A stretch of DNA of 64,000 nt from Porphyrobacter sp. HT-58-2 (GTDB taxonomy: Bacteria; Pseudomonadota; Alphaproteobacteria; Sphingomonadales; Sphingomonadaceae): NCBI RefSeq assembly GCF_002952215.1, contig NZ_CP022600.1, positions 2,852,001 through 2,916,000 of the forward strand. The letters are read 5' to 3'. Made by a program: the position numbers and the translations under genes. The notes beneath the pieces were generated by a model. The model was not told where the DNA came from and did no database searches. It was given only the letters and a program-made list of their open reading frames with translations. This document shows positions 55,200-64,000 of this stretch, piece by piece. The first letter of the stretch is position 1; each line of letters begins with the position of its first letter.

Positions 55200-56138
55200 C
55201 TAAGGCCGCACCAGCGGGCTCAATTGCCGCACCGGGTTGCCCGCCCCGTCGCGCAATCCGCGCTGATCGAGCACGGCGGCGGTCTCGATCACTTCCAGCG
55301 CCTCCATCGCCTTGCGATAGCGTTCCGCATCCTTGATCCATGCCTCGGCCTTGGCGGCGCCGGGCATTCCCTTCACCTCGTCGATCGCGGCGCGATAACG
55401 CCCCTGTTCGAGCGCCCAGCGCGCGCGCTCAAGGCGACGTTGCGGCTGGGGCGAGGGGGTGCTTTCACGACGGAACACGAACAGCTGGCTCAATTCACGC
55501 TGGAACACGTCCCATGACGGCCCCTCACTGGTTTCACGCAGCTGCGGTCCGAGCCCTTCCAGTCGTGCCACGAGACTATCGAGCCGGATCGGATCGCGCG
55601 AGAATTCGATGATGGTGCTTACCGCATTGGGCCACTGATCGCCAAAGCGCAGACGCAGCTGATCCGACAGGTAGCCAAGCTCCGCCCCGCGTTCGACCGC
55701 GCGGCGCGTGGCGAAAGCAATCAGCAGGCTTTCCGCGCGCGCAGCATTTCCGGCAGCGGCCTGTGCCTGAAGATCGAGCTGGGTGAGCCGCTGTTCGGCG
55801 GCCGCAAGCCGCTGATCGAGCCCGCCCTGCTGTTCGGCAACGCGCTCCACCGCTTGCTCGGTCGCGGCGCGCGGTGTGGGACTAGCCGTCAGTCCGGCAC
55901 TGGGCGTAGCAGCAGGCTCAAGCGCGCGTTCACCCCCGCCGCCTTCGGCTCCGGCCACCGTCTCGACATCCGGCGCAGCCATGCGACCAGGCTGAAGATT
56001 GTACCACATCACCCAGCCGACCAGCACGCCCCCGGCGATGAAAGCCGCCAACGCGGCCAGCAGCATCGCCCGCCCGGACGGCGGCTTGCGGCGCGAGCCA
56101 TATTGCGATGCACCCGGTTGCCCAGCTTGCGTAGCCAT
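55200..56138 (-). CDS. mitofilin-like membrane protein of the heme operon
   Basis: The 312-residue protein has an N-terminal membrane anchor (AMLLAALAAFIAGGVLVGWVMWYNLQPG at about residues 25-52), an Ala/Pro/Gly linker, and a long helical region with coiled-coil character (EQAVERVAEQQGGLDQRLAAAEQRLTQLDLQAQAAAG). The C-terminal part reads VFRRESTPSPQPQRRLERARWALEQGRYRAAIDEVKGMPGAAKAEAWIKDA, similar to the mitofilin/HemX-like proteins found downstream of hemC-hemD in alphaproteobacteria. The stop is 6 bases from the palindromic repeat. The start is the ATG at 56138. Confidence 0.8.
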   Translation of the reverse strand: MATQAGQPGASQYGSRRKPPSGRAMLLAALAAFIAGGVLVGWVMWYNLQPGRMAAPDVETVAGAEGGGGERALEPAATPSAGLTASPTPRAATEQAVERVAEQQGGLDQRLAAAEQRLTQLDLQAQAAAGNAARAESLLIAFATRRAVERGAELGYLSDQLRLRFGDQWPNAVSTIIEFSRDPIRLDSLVARLEGLGPQLRETSEGPSWDVFQRELSQLFVFRRESTPSPQPQRRLERARWALEQGRYRAAIDEVKGMPGAAKAEAWIKDAERYRKAMEALEVIETAAVLDQRGLRDGAGNPVRQLSPLVRP

Positions 56139-56194
56139 TCTGTTCCGTTCTGCGACCCTGTCTGCCTGATCCCCCGTTGCCGCACTTACGGCTG

Positions 56195-56902
56195 TCAGGA
56201 GGGGACAACGGGATTGAAGCGCGGGTTCTGACACAAGTCCAGCACCATTTCCAGCAAGGCTGTCTCGTCAGGCCGGACTGCGGTGTGGACAGCGCCCCAG
56301 CCGCCCCCGGCAGCATCAGCAATGCGCGGGCCGAGCGCGGCGAGCGCGATGCTGCGGCGGGTCAGCGCCAGCCGGTCGCATTCGGCAGCAAAGTGGCGCG
56401 CGGTGGCGGCGGAGTGGAGCAGCACCAGCGCCTTGCCCGAAGCGAGCAGGGGCATGGCCGGATCAAGCGGCAGGCTGACGCTGCGATAGGCGATCACCTC
56501 ATCGAAGGTGACGCCCGGCGGAGGCTTAAGCTCAATGCGTTCCTCGCCTGCGATGCGCAGCAGATTTGTGGGGCCGGAGATCGCGTCTAGCACGCCCTGA
56601 AGTCCCCCGCTCCCCACCATGGCGAGAGTAAACCCCGCCGCGCGGGCGGCAGCTGCGGTCGCCTCGCCGACGGCGTAAACGGGTTTGTCAGCAAGCCGGG
56701 CGAGGCCATTGCCGCCGTGCAGGATCGCATTGGCGCTGCCGATCAGCAGGCCGTCATAAGCCCCCGGATCAGGGCAATCCCATGCCACCGTTCGGATTTC
56801 CGACAAGGCATGACCCGTGATCGCAAGCCCTGCCGCGCGGGCCTTTTCCAGCGTCGCGGCAAGGCCCGGTTCGGGCCTGAGCGCGAGGCAGTGGAAGCTC
56901 AC
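56195..56902 (-). CDS. hemD: uroporphyrinogen-III synthase
   Basis: HemD closes and inverts ring D of hydroxymethylbilane to give uroporphyrinogen III in heme and siroheme synthesis. The 235-residue protein has poor sequence conservation as usual, but keeps LLIGSANAILHGG, PVYAVGEATAAAARAAGF, GPTNLLRIAGEERIEL, VLLHSAATARHFAAEC and ALGPRIADAAGGGWGAVHTAVRPDE, typical of the HemD fold. The GTG at 56902 overlaps the stop of hemC (GTGA), confirming operon placement. Confidence 0.9.
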   Translation of the reverse strand: MSFHCLALRPEPGLAATLEKARAAGLAITGHALSEIRTVAWDCPDPGAYDGLLIGSANAILHGGNGLARLADKPVYAVGEATAAAARAAGFTLAMVGSGGLQGVLDAISGPTNLLRIAGEERIELKPPPGVTFDEVIAYRSVSLPLDPAMPLLASGKALVLLHSAATARHFAAECDRLALTRRSIALAALGPRIADAAGGGWGAVHTAVRPDETALLEMVLDLCQNPRFNPVVPS

Positions 56903-57840
56903 CTTGCGGCCCGGAAATGCGGCGCGATGCCTGGCGTGGCGCGGGCGAGCAGATTGGCGGCCAAAGCCCTGACCGGCGCATGATCGCCGGGAACAAAACT
57001 GGCGCTCCCCTCGATCCGTTCGGAGCCATCAGGGCTGAACAGCGCAGCGCGCATGGTGCATTCGCCCTCCTCCAACTCGCACAGCACCGCGACCGGAGAA
57101 TGGCAGGTGCCACCCAGTTCAGCGAGCAAGGCACGTTCAGCCTCAAGCTCCGCCCGGGTGGGCGCATGGTTGATGGCGGCGAGCAAGGCGGTGGTGACGG
57201 CATCATCGGCACGGCATTCGATCGCGATCACGCCCTGCGCAGCGGCGGGGATCCATTCGTCCTTGTCCAGCGGATGGCCGACGCCCGACTGATCCAGCCG
57301 CTCAAGCCCGGCGGCAGCAAGGAAAGTCACGTCAGCCTCGCCCTCTGCCAGTTTCTTGAGGCGCGTGGCGACATTGCCGCGAAAGGTCACGACCTTGCAA
57401 TCGGGGCGCAGGTTCAGCAGCTGCGAAGCGCGCCGGGGTGCGCTGGTGCCAACGACCGCGCCCTGCGGGATCGCGGCGATGCTTGCCGCCCCCACCAGAC
57501 AATCGCGCCGGTCGGCACGCGGGAGGAAGGCGGGGAAGTGGAATTCGGGCGGGCGGATCGTCTCGACATCCTTGGCCGAATGCACCGACAGGTCGATCCG
57601 CCCCTCGCCCAGCCATTGATCGAGCTCCTTGGTCCACAGCGCCTTGCCGCCGATTTCCGACAAGGGCCGGTCGAGCACCTTGTCGCCGCTGGCAAGAACG
57701 GGGACGAGTTCGACCTCGTCCTCGGCCCAGCCGTGGGCAGCGCACAGCCTTGCGCGGGTCTCGTAAGCCTGGGCCATCGCCAGCGGAGAATTGCGGGTGC
57801 CGAGGCGAAGTCTCGGGCTGCGTTTGGATGCTTCGTTCAT
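56899..57840 (-). CDS. hemC: hydroxymethylbilane synthase
   Basis: HemC (porphobilinogen deaminase) polymerises four porphobilinogens. The 313-residue protein starts MNEASKRSPRLRLGTRNSPLAMAQ, has substrate-binding DLSVHSAKDVE, GTSAPRRASQL and TFRGNVATRLKKL, and the dipyrromethane cofactor-attachment Cys in LGGTCHSPVAVL. The start at 57840 fits the family; a longer in-frame extension runs toward tsaD. It is divergent from tsaD by 44 bases and is followed by hemD. Confidence 0.95.
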   Translation of the reverse strand: MNEASKRSPRLRLGTRNSPLAMAQAYETRARLCAAHGWAEDEVELVPVLASGDKVLDRPLSEIGGKALWTKELDQWLGEGRIDLSVHSAKDVETIRPPEFHFPAFLPRADRRDCLVGAASIAAIPQGAVVGTSAPRRASQLLNLRPDCKVVTFRGNVATRLKKLAEGEADVTFLAAAGLERLDQSGVGHPLDKDEWIPAAAQGVIAIECRADDAVTTALLAAINHAPTRAELEAERALLAELGGTCHSPVAVLCELEEGECTMRAALFSPDGSERIEGSASFVPGDHAPVRALAANLLARATPGIAPHFRAAR

Positions 57841-57884
57841 AGCTGTGCTTGCTCTAGCCTTCACAAAGACTAGATGGAAGCCGG

Positions 57885-58970
57885 ATGGGATCGGCAACGC
57901 ACACCTCTGACAGCCAACTTGCGCCCCCGCTGGTGCTGGGCATCGAATCAAGCTGCGATGAAACCGCGGTCGCGCTGGTGCGCGGCGACGGGACGATCGT
58001 CGCGCAGGCGATCGCCAGTCAGGAAGCCGAACACGCGCCCTATGGCGGCGTCGTCCCAGAAATCGCCGCGCGCGCCCATGCCGAACGGCTCGCCCCAATG
58101 CTGGAAAAGGTGATGGGCGAGGCGGGTGTAGCCCTTGATGAGGTGGACGCCATTGCTGCCACCGCCGGGCCGGGACTGATCGGCGGCGTGATGGTCGGCC
58201 TCGTCAGCGCCAAGGCGCTGGCAATGGCGTCAGGCAAGCCGCTGCTGGCGGTCAACCATCTGGAGGGCCACGCGCTGTCCCCCCGCCTTGCGGATCGCGA
58301 CCTCGCCTTTCCCTATCTGCTGCTGCTGGTCTCGGGCGGGCATTGCCAGATCCTCGCCGTCGAGGGCGTGGGCCGCTACCGCCGCCTTGCCACCACCATC
58401 GACGATGCGCTGGGCGAGGCGTTCGACAAGACCGCCAAGATCCTCGGGCTCGGCTATCCCGGCGGGCCTGCGGTGGAGCGGCTGGCGCTGGAAGGTGACC
58501 CGAAGGCAGTGCCTCTGCCCCGGCCGCTCAAGGGATCAGCGGAACCGCATTTCTCCTTTGCCGGGCTCAAGAGCGCGGTGCTGCGGGCAGTCGAAAGCGG
58601 GGCGCACGCGCCCGCCGATATCGCCGCGAGTTTCCAGCAGGCGGCGGTGGAATGCCTGATCGACCGGCTGAAGCGTGCGCTTGAGACCGTCGGCCCCTTC
58701 CCCGCGCTGGTCGTTGCAGGCGGCGTTGCTGCGAACAAGACGGTGCGCGGCGCATTGGAAGCCCTCGCGGCCAGACATGGGATGCGCTTCACCGCGCCGC
58801 CGCTGGCACTTTGCACCGATAATGCCGCGATGATCGCCTGGGCCGGGTGCGAGCGGCTGGCGCTGGAAGGCGAAGGCTTTGCGGGCGACCCGCTCGATTT
58901 CATCGCAAGGCCGCGCTGGCCGCTCGACCCGGCGGCAGAGGTCGTGCGCGGCGCGGGAGTGAAGGCATGA
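57885..58970 (+). CDS. tsaD: tRNA N6-adenosine threonylcarbamoyltransferase
   Basis: TsaD transfers the threonylcarbamoyl group to A37 of ANN-decoding tRNAs with TsaB and TsaE. The 361-residue protein has [20 protein letters not shown] at the N-terminus, [34 protein letters not shown] with the metal-binding histidines, [35 protein letters not shown], and the ASKHA-type C-terminal [16 protein letters not shown] and [15 protein letters not shown]. gpsA overlaps its stop (ATGA). The tsaD-gpsA pair is common in alphaproteobacteria. Confidence 0.96.
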   Translation: MGSATHTSDSQLAPPLVLGIESSCDETAVALVRGDGTIVAQAIASQEAEHAPYGGVVPEIAARAHAERLAPMLEKVMGEAGVALDEVDAIAATAGPGLIGGVMVGLVSAKALAMASGKPLLAVNHLEGHALSPRLADRDLAFPYLLLLVSGGHCQILAVEGVGRYRRLATTIDDALGEAFDKTAKILGLGYPGGPAVERLALEGDPKAVPLPRPLKGSAEPHFSFAGLKSAVLRAVESGAHAPADIAASFQQAAVECLIDRLKRALETVGPFPALVVAGGVAANKTVRGALEALAARHGMRFTAPPLALCTDNAAMIAWAGCERLALEGEGFAGDPLDFIARPRWPLDPAAEVVRGAGVKA

Positions 58971-59983
58971 GCCAGCGCAAGACCCTCGGCGTCATAGGCG
59001 CGGGCGCCTGGGGAACGGCGCTGGCGCAAATGCTCGCCTCTGACGGGCGCGAGGTGATCCTGTGGGCTTACGAGCCTGAGGTCGTCGCCGCGATCAACGC
59101 TGACCACCGCAACCCGCTCTACCTGCCGTCTGCCACCCTCGCGCCGACGATCCGCGCGACCGGCGAGCTTGCCGATCTGGCCACCATCGACACCGTGCTG
59201 GTCGTCACCCCGGCGCAGGTGCTGGGCAAGGTGCTGGGGGGCCTCGCGCATCCCCCGCGCGATTTGGTGCTGTGCTCCAAGGGGATCGAGGCGGGCAGCG
59301 GGCGCCTGATGAACGATGTCGCGCGCGAAGCCTCGCCCGGCAGCGCCATCGCCGTACTCTCCGGGCCGACCTTCGCCCATGAAGTCGCCGCCGGGCTGCC
59401 GACCGCGGTCACTCTGGCCTGCGAAGGCGGCGGGGAGCAGTGGGCGCGGCTTGCCCCGGCCATCGCGCGGCCTGCCTTCCGGCCCTATTATTCCGACGAC
59501 GTGACCGGCGCGGAAATCGGCGGCGCAGTCAAGAACGTGCTGGCCATCGCCTGCGGCGTGGTCGAGGGCCTGGCGCTCGGCCAGAACGCCCGCGCGGCGC
59601 TGATCGCACGGGGCTTCAGCGAAATGACGCGCTTCGGCGAAGCCCTGGGAGCGCAGACCGAGACACTGGCGGGCCTGTGCGGTCTTGGGGATCTGGTGTT
59701 GACCTGTTCCAGCACCTCCAGTCGCAACTTCAGCCTCGGCAAGGCGCTCGGCGAAGGCGCATCCGCGGCCGACCTGATGGCTGACCGCCACACCGTGGCC
59801 GAGGGCGCCCATACCGCGCCGGTGCTTGCCGAACTGGCCGGTCAGCGCGGCATCGCCATGCCGATCGTTGCAGCGGTGAATGCGATCCTTGGCGGTGCCA
59901 ATGCCCGCGCCGTGGTCGCCGAATTGCTCGCCCGCCCGCTCACTGCCGAGCTCGACAGTGATGCCAAGGACATCGAGGCGTGA
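58967..59983 (+). CDS. gpsA: glycerol-3-phosphate dehydrogenase [NAD(P)+]
   Basis: GpsA makes sn-glycerol 3-phosphate for phospholipid synthesis. The 338-residue protein has the Rossmann motif [98 protein letters not shown] with the catalytic Lys and [26 protein letters not shown]. It overlaps tsaD by four bases and the flippase gene by four (GTGA). Confidence 0.96.
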   Translation: MSQRKTLGVIGAGAWGTALAQMLASDGREVILWAYEPEVVAAINADHRNPLYLPSATLAPTIRATGELADLATIDTVLVVTPAQVLGKVLGGLAHPPRDLVLCSKGIEAGSGRLMNDVAREASPGSAIAVLSGPTFAHEVAAGLPTAVTLACEGGGEQWARLAPAIARPAFRPYYSDDVTGAEIGGAVKNVLAIACGVVEGLALGQNARAALIARGFSEMTRFGEALGAQTETLAGLCGLGDLVLTCSSTSSRNFSLGKALGEGASAADLMADRHTVAEGAHTAPVLAELAGQRGIAMPIVAAVNAILGGANARAVVAELLARPLTAELDSDAKDIEA

Positions 59984-61524
59984 GCCAGCCCCCCGCCACT
60001 CCTCCCGCTGCCGCCGCGCCAGACGACAGCGACGATCTCGCCACGCTGGCCAAGGGCGGACGCACCAACACGCTGGGCTTCGTGATCCGGCTGGTGGCGC
60101 GCATCCCGTTCCTCGTTATCGCCACCCGGCTTTACGGGGCCGAAGCGCTGGGCCGGTTTGCCTCGGCGCTGGTGCTGATCGAGATTGTCGCGCTGATCTG
60201 CTCGCTCGGCGAAAAGCGCGGGCTGGCGCAGCGCCTGTCCGAAGGTGCGGGCGAGAACCGGGCGGCGGAAACCAACCTTGTCTATGACGGTATCCTGCTG
60301 GCGCTGATCTATTCCGGCCTCGCCGCCGCGCTGCTGCTGGCGTTCCCCGAACCGATGTTTCCCAACGGGACGAACAGCGCATGGGACATCTGGCTGGTCG
60401 CCACCATCCCCGCCTTTGCCGTGACCGAGATCCTGCTCGCCGCGCAGGCCTATCGCTACGACATCGGCACCACGGTGCGCACCCGTGCGGTGGTGGAGCC
60501 CTGGACGATCTCGATCGGCGCCGGCGTATTCTTCTTCATCCCGGCGACCCGCGATGCGGGTCTGGCGCTGGCCTTCATCTCTTCGATCTTTGCCGGACTG
60601 CTGACCGCCTTGTGGCCGTTCCTGCGCACCTATGGCTTGCCCCGCAACTGGCAGCCCCAGGCCCGCGCGATGGCCGCCATGTCGGCGCGCGCCTTCCCGA
60701 TTGTCGGGGCCGACGCCATCGAGCGCGGGACGCGGCTGCTCGATATCTTCATCCTCGGCCTGTTCGCGCCGCCGCAGGCGGTGGGGATCTATTATGCCGC
60801 GCAGCAGATCGCGAGTTTGCCGCAGAAGCTGAAAACCTCGTTCGAGCCGATCCTCTCGCCGGTCATCACCAAGAACCTCCGCATCGGCAACATGGAGGCC
60901 ATCGCCGCGCAGGTGCGGCAGGTGGGCTTCTGGATCATCGCGGTGCAGCTCGGCATCGCGCTGGTGCTGGGCGTGCCGGGCGAGGCGGTGATGGGTCTGT
61001 GGGGGCCGGACTATGTGGCCGGCACCGCCGCACTGGCGTTTCTGCTCGCTGCCGAAGTCGCCGCTTCGATGGCGGTCGTGTCGGAAAGCGTGCTGGTCTA
61101 TATCGCCCGCAAGCGCAATCTGGCGATTTCGGTGGGTGTGATCGCGCTGCAGGCGGGACTGACCATCGCCCTGATCGAACTCGCCGACGCCTACGGGCTG
61201 GGCAAGGGATATGAAGCGGCAGGCGCGGCGGGCGCACTGCTGATCGCGCTGGCGGTGTCGAGCCTCATCAAGGCGCTGCTGCTCAAGCATCTGCTGAAAG
61301 CGCCCGTATCGAACTGGCGCTGGGCGCTGGTCTATGCCGCAGCACCTGCAGTGGTGGTGGGCTACGCGTTCACCTGGCTGCCGGAATGGATGGAGCTGGT
61401 GATCGGCATCCCTGCCGTGCTGGCGACCTATGCCGCAGTGATCTGGCGGCGCGGCTTCGATGAGAATGACAAGGTGCTGTTTCGCAAGAATGTCGTCCCT
61501 GTGCATGACACGCCATCGGCCTGA
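59980..61524 (+). CDS. polysaccharide/lipid flippase (Wzx-like MOP-superfamily transporter)
   Basis: The 514-residue integral membrane protein has about 12-14 helices. It begins with a cytosolic segment (DDLATLAKGGRTNTLGFVIRLVARIPFLVIATRLYGAEALGRFASALVLIEIVALICSLGEKRG) typical of oligosaccharide flippases and ends with DENDKVLFRKNVVPVHDTPSA. Repeated patterns of a MATE/MOP fold are visible in ATRDAGLALAFISSIFAGLLTALW and PQAVGIYYAAQQIASLPQKLKTSFEPILSPVI. The GTG start overlaps the gpsA stop. The cargo is not identifiable; no glycan-synthesis cluster adjoins it. Confidence 0.85.
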   Translation: MSQPPATPPAAAAPDDSDDLATLAKGGRTNTLGFVIRLVARIPFLVIATRLYGAEALGRFASALVLIEIVALICSLGEKRGLAQRLSEGAGENRAAETNLVYDGILLALIYSGLAAALLLAFPEPMFPNGTNSAWDIWLVATIPAFAVTEILLAAQAYRYDIGTTVRTRAVVEPWTISIGAGVFFFIPATRDAGLALAFISSIFAGLLTALWPFLRTYGLPRNWQPQARAMAAMSARAFPIVGADAIERGTRLLDIFILGLFAPPQAVGIYYAAQQIASLPQKLKTSFEPILSPVITKNLRIGNMEAIAAQVRQVGFWIIAVQLGIALVLGVPGEAVMGLWGPDYVAGTAALAFLLAAEVAASMAVVSESVLVYIARKRNLAISVGVIALQAGLTIALIELADAYGLGKGYEAAGAAGALLIALAVSSLIKALLLKHLLKAPVSNWRWALVYAAAPAVVVGYAFTWLPEWMELVIGIPAVLATYAAVIWRRGFDENDKVLFRKNVVPVHDTPSA

Positions 61525-61562
61525 GAGCATCTACAGCCCGCCATCGGAGGGGCTGCAAGGGC

Positions 61563-61622
61563 GACAGCACGCCCGCAGGTGCCCGTAGCGCAGTGAAGGG
61601 ACAGCACCGAGGACGTGCCCGT
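61563..61622. repeat. tandem imperfect repeat between the flippase and VWA genes
   Basis: Two units of about 37 bases each carry GACAGCAC (61563-61570 and 61600-61607) and GTGCCCGT (61579-61586 and 61615-61622) in the same order. The element resembles other short high-GC intergenic repeats, but no other copy is in the window. Confidence 0.45.
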
Positions 61623-61718
61623 GGAGGCGGGTACGCAAACAAGCCCTCGCGTTCAGTCGCTATTCACGGCCTGCGCCGGATTTCTGCCTGCCAGCGATTG
61701 ATGCGGGGAGACAAGGTG

Positions 61719-63326
61719 ATGCACGCGACGAGGCTGGCCGCAACTGCGGCACTGTGTGCGGTTCTGGCCGGATGCGCCGGCAAGGCGCCGGAAAAGCTGG
61801 CCGAGGCTCCTCCGCCACCGCCAACAGCCTATGTTCACGCCCCGGCGCTGGCCGTGACCGCATCGCGCACAAGCGAAGCGACGATGGCGGGCTATTCCAT
61901 TCCGCCTGTCATGGTCGCCACCGATCCGGGCCGCGAACAATATGACGGCAAGGAAGTTTCACCCGTCAAGCTGACCAGCGCCGAGCCGGTCTCTACCTTC
62001 GCGGTCGATGTCGATACCGGGGCCTATGCCAATGCCCGCCGGTTCCTGTCGCAGGGGATGATGCCCCCGCAGGACGCGGTTCGTACCGAGGAGATGGTCA
62101 ACTACTTCCGCTATGATTACGCCCGCCCCAAGGATGGCAGCCAGCCCTTTTCGGTGACGACCGATGTGGCAAAGACCCCGTGGAACGATGGCACCTATCT
62201 GATGCGCATCGGCCTGCGCGGTTATGATATCGACAGCGACGAACGCCCGCCTGCGAACCTCGTGTTCCTGATGGATGTCTCTGGGTCGATGAACGCGCCT
62301 GACAAGCTGCCACTGGTCAAGACTGCGCTTGCCGGGTTGGCGGGCGAATTGTCGCCGAAGGACAAGGTGTCGATCGTGGTCTATGCCGGCGCGGCAGGAC
62401 TGGTGCTTGAACCCACCAGCGACACCCCGAAGATCAAGCGCGCGCTCGACGGCCTTTCGGCGGGCGGATCGACCGCGGGCGGCGCGGGGATCGAACTGGC
62501 CTATCGCATCGCCGAGGACAACTTCATCAAGGGCGGCGTCAACCGCGTCATCCTTGCCACCGACGGCGATTTCAATGTCGGCCTCTCGGACACCAAAGCG
62601 CTGATCGAAATGATCGAGAACAAGCGCGACAAGGGCATCACGCTGACCACGCTGGGCTTTGGTCAGGGCAATTACAACGAGGCGATGATGGAGCAGATCG
62701 CCAATCACGGGAACGGCAACTACGCCTATATCGACACGGCGCTGGAGGCGAAGAAGGTGCTGGCCGACGAGATGACCAGCACGCTGTTCACCATCGCCAA
62801 GGACGTGAAGATCCAGGTGGAATTCAACCCTGCCGTGATCAGCCAGTACCGCCTTGTGGGCTACGAGAACCGGGCCTTGCGCGAGGAGGACTTCGACAAT
62901 GATCTTGTCGATGCGGGCGAAATCGGTGCGGGCCATCAGGTGACCGCGATCTATGAAATCGTGCCGGTCGGCGGCAAGGGCTGGATCGCGCCGCGCCGCT
63001 ACGAGGATGCGCCCGACAAGGCCGCCGCCGCGCGGCTCGCCGAGGCCGCCAATGTCAAACTGCGCTACAAGCTGCCCGACGGCGACACCTCGAAGCTGAT
63101 CGAGCAGGCAGTGCCCTCCGCCGCGCTCAAGACAGCCGCTCTGCCACGGGGCGATTTCGCCTTCGCCGCCGCGGTCGCCGCGTTCGGGCAGGTGCTGCGC
63201 GGAGACGAGATGATGATGGGCTTCGACTTTGCCGACATCGACCGGCTCGCCGGCCAGCAGGACAATTACTGGCGCCAGGAATTCCTGCAATTGAACGCGC
63301 TGGCGGGCAGCCTGAAAGGCGGCTGA
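61719..63326 (+). CDS. VWA-domain (YfbK-like) lipoprotein
   Basis: The 535-residue lipoprotein has a signal (LAATAALCAVLAGCAGK), an Ala/Pro-rich linker, a VWA-N region (STFAVDVDTGAYANARRFLSQGMMPPQDAVRTEEMVNYFRYDY), a von Willebrand A domain with an intact MIDAS (LVFLMDVSGSMNAPDKLPLVKTAL; Asp and Ser-x-Ser) and a C-terminal DUF3520 region (YRLVGYENRALREEDFDNDLVDAGEIGAGHQVTAIYEIVPVG). This is the YfbK/CtpF-like architecture in the periplasm. The ATG at 61719 is preceded by GGGGAGACAAGG. A GTG three bases earlier is an alternative. Confidence 0.92.
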   Translation: MHATRLAATAALCAVLAGCAGKAPEKLAEAPPPPPTAYVHAPALAVTASRTSEATMAGYSIPPVMVATDPGREQYDGKEVSPVKLTSAEPVSTFAVDVDTGAYANARRFLSQGMMPPQDAVRTEEMVNYFRYDYARPKDGSQPFSVTTDVAKTPWNDGTYLMRIGLRGYDIDSDERPPANLVFLMDVSGSMNAPDKLPLVKTALAGLAGELSPKDKVSIVVYAGAAGLVLEPTSDTPKIKRALDGLSAGGSTAGGAGIELAYRIAEDNFIKGGVNRVILATDGDFNVGLSDTKALIEMIENKRDKGITLTTLGFGQGNYNEAMMEQIANHGNGNYAYIDTALEAKKVLADEMTSTLFTIAKDVKIQVEFNPAVISQYRLVGYENRALREEDFDNDLVDAGEIGAGHQVTAIYEIVPVGGKGWIAPRRYEDAPDKAAAARLAEAANVKLRYKLPDGDTSKLIEQAVPSAALKTAALPRGDFAFAAAVAAFGQVLRGDEMMMGFDFADIDRLAGQQDNYWRQEFLQLNALAGSLKGG

Positions 63327-63377
63327 CGCGGTGCCCGGAGGGTGCGCGACCCGAAGGGACTTGGGATTGACGCCTAG

Positions 63378-63392
63378 CCGCTGCTACAGCGG
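63378..63392 (+). terminator. hairpin after the VWA gene, possibly terminator
   Basis: CCGCTG at 63378-63383 and CAGCGG at 63387-63392 pair around CTA, followed by TGTTCTTTTCC. Confidence 0.5.
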
Positions 63393-63427
63393 TGTTCTTT
63401 TCCGATTCCCCTAGGAGACGCGTGCTC

Positions 63428-64000
63428 ATGTCTGACCAATTTTCCGCTGCCCTGGCGCTAATCGTGCTGAGCCTTGCACTGCTGATCGTCGCGGTGTGGT
63501 TCCTGATGCGCGCCAACCGCAAGGCCAAAATTGTGGAAGACGGCAGTGCCCCGGCCCTCGCCCGCGATGTGCTGGCCGAAGGGGCGGCGCCCGCGCAGCG
63601 CAATCAGGCGCTGATTGATGCGGCTCCGGCGGTTGCCAAAGCTGTCCCGGCACCGGCACCGGCGCCTGCGCCTGCGCCAGAACCTATCTCTCAGCCGGCC
63701 CCAGCGCCCGAGCCCGCACCTGTGCCTGCGCCGGTTGCAGAGGCCCCTGCCCCCGCCCCCGCTCCGGTTGCCGCCGACGATCTGTCGCGCATCAAGGGCA
63801 TTGGCCCCAAACTGGTGGCACTTCTGGGCGAACTCGGCGTCACCAGCTTCGCCCAGATCGCCGGCTGGAGCGATGAGGACATCACCCGCGTCGACGCTCA
63901 GCTTGGCCGTTTTGCCGGACGCATCACCCGCGACCAGTGGGTGGAACAGGCCAGACTTCTCAGCGCCGGGGACGAGGCTGGCTTTGCCGAAAAATTCGGC
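63428..64000 (+). CDS. membrane-anchored helix-hairpin-helix protein (3' end beyond window)
   Basis: The frame from the ATG at 63428 stays open to the window end (191 codons). It begins with a membrane helix (ALALIVLSLALLIVAVWFLMRAN at residues about 7-29), continues with a long Ala/Pro-rich linker (VPAPAPAPAPAPAPEPISQP and more), and ends in a helix-hairpin-helix region DDLSRIKGIGPKLVALLGELGVTSFAQIAGW at about residues 118-148. Such HhH domains are found in proteins with DUF4332 or L21-like tails that bind nucleic acid. The role is unknown. AGGAG lies ten bases before the ATG. Confidence 0.8.
   Translation, partial: MSDQFSAALALIVLSLALLIVAVWFLMRANRKAKIVEDGSAPALARDVLAEGAAPAQRNQALIDAAPAVAKAVPAPAPAPAPAPEPISQPAPAPEPAPVPAPVAEAPAPAPAPVAADDLSRIKGIGPKLVALLGELGVTSFAQIAGWSDEDITRVDAQLGRFAGRITRDQWVEQARLLSAGDEAGFAEKFG

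Noticed and set aside
63640..63770. CCGGCACCGG / GCGCCTGC-type tandem repeat
   Set aside because: Codes for the Ala/Pro-rich linker of the helix-hairpin-helix protein.

Overview
This 64 kb window looks like a chromosomal segment from an alphaproteobacterium of the order Sphingomonadales, most likely an Erythrobacter/Porphyrobacter-like member of the Erythrobacteraceae. The reasons are high GC throughout, a Gram-negative envelope set (lptD, surA, a TonB receptor), a circularly permuted two-piece tmRNA gene of the alphaproteobacterial type whose tag reads ANDNEALALAA, and dispersed palindromic repeats. The genus-level call is inference. Genes are tightly packed, often with 4-base ATGA or GTGA overlaps. 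I see no rRNA or tRNA genes, no CRISPR array, no insertion sequence and no prophage.

Layout. 1-4.7 kb: a partial DUF2066-type protein divergent from purM-purN, where purN carries a YjbR-like tail, then a sulfotransferase. 4.7-8.0 kb, minus strand: pepA, a 49-residue DUF2256 protein, holC (DNA polymerase III chi), a lipoprotein and ndk. 8.2-13.9 kb: the outer-membrane/housekeeping operon lptD-surA-pdxA-rsmA. 13.8-16.5 kb: malate synthase G and a small membrane protein. 16.7-20.1 kb: an M20 hydrolase with astA-astB for arginine succinylation. 20.2-21.1 kb: two small uncharacterised genes. 21.1-21.5 kb: ssrA. 21.6-25.8 kb: mscL, lemA, two TPM-domain genes (the second frameshifted), a Nudix hydrolase and an SDR. 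25.8-26.3 kb: a PspC protein preceded by two paralogous 37-residue membrane peptides. 26.6-27.7 kb: recF. 27.8-31.8 kb: tesA divergent from a YbbA/YbbP-like ABC exporter. 31.8-41.6 kb: a membrane protein, a TonB receptor, typA, putP, a VOC protein, an extensin-like lipoprotein and an atypical FixJ-type regulator. 41.7-46.8 kb: a proteasome-like Anbu cluster (Anbu peptidase, transglutaminase, alpha-E, circularly permuted ATP-grasp) plus an alpha/beta hydrolase. 46.9-55.2 kb: a DUF3617 protein, uvrB, an S10 peptidase, dsbD and a UbiH-type hydroxylase. 55.2-57.8 kb: hemC-hemD and a mitofilin-like protein. 57.9-61.5 kb: tsaD-gpsA and a flippase. 61.7-64 kb: a VWA lipoprotein and a partial helix-hairpin-helix membrane protein.

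Most of the window is conserved housekeeping sequence. The best candidates for under-described biology are the Anbu/ATP-grasp cluster with an unusual receiver-type regulator beside it (and an alpha-E gene broken by one base), the pair of 37-residue FAYAIIPASP membrane peptides, a 69-bp repeat whose two copies differ by compensatory changes in a predicted hairpin, a hairpin that appears to bury the recF ribosome-binding site, and an M20 hydrolase where a desuccinylase would be expected in the arginine pathway. Two conserved genes (the second TPM gene and alpha-E) each contain a single-base frameshift, so base-calling error must be excluded before reading either as biology.
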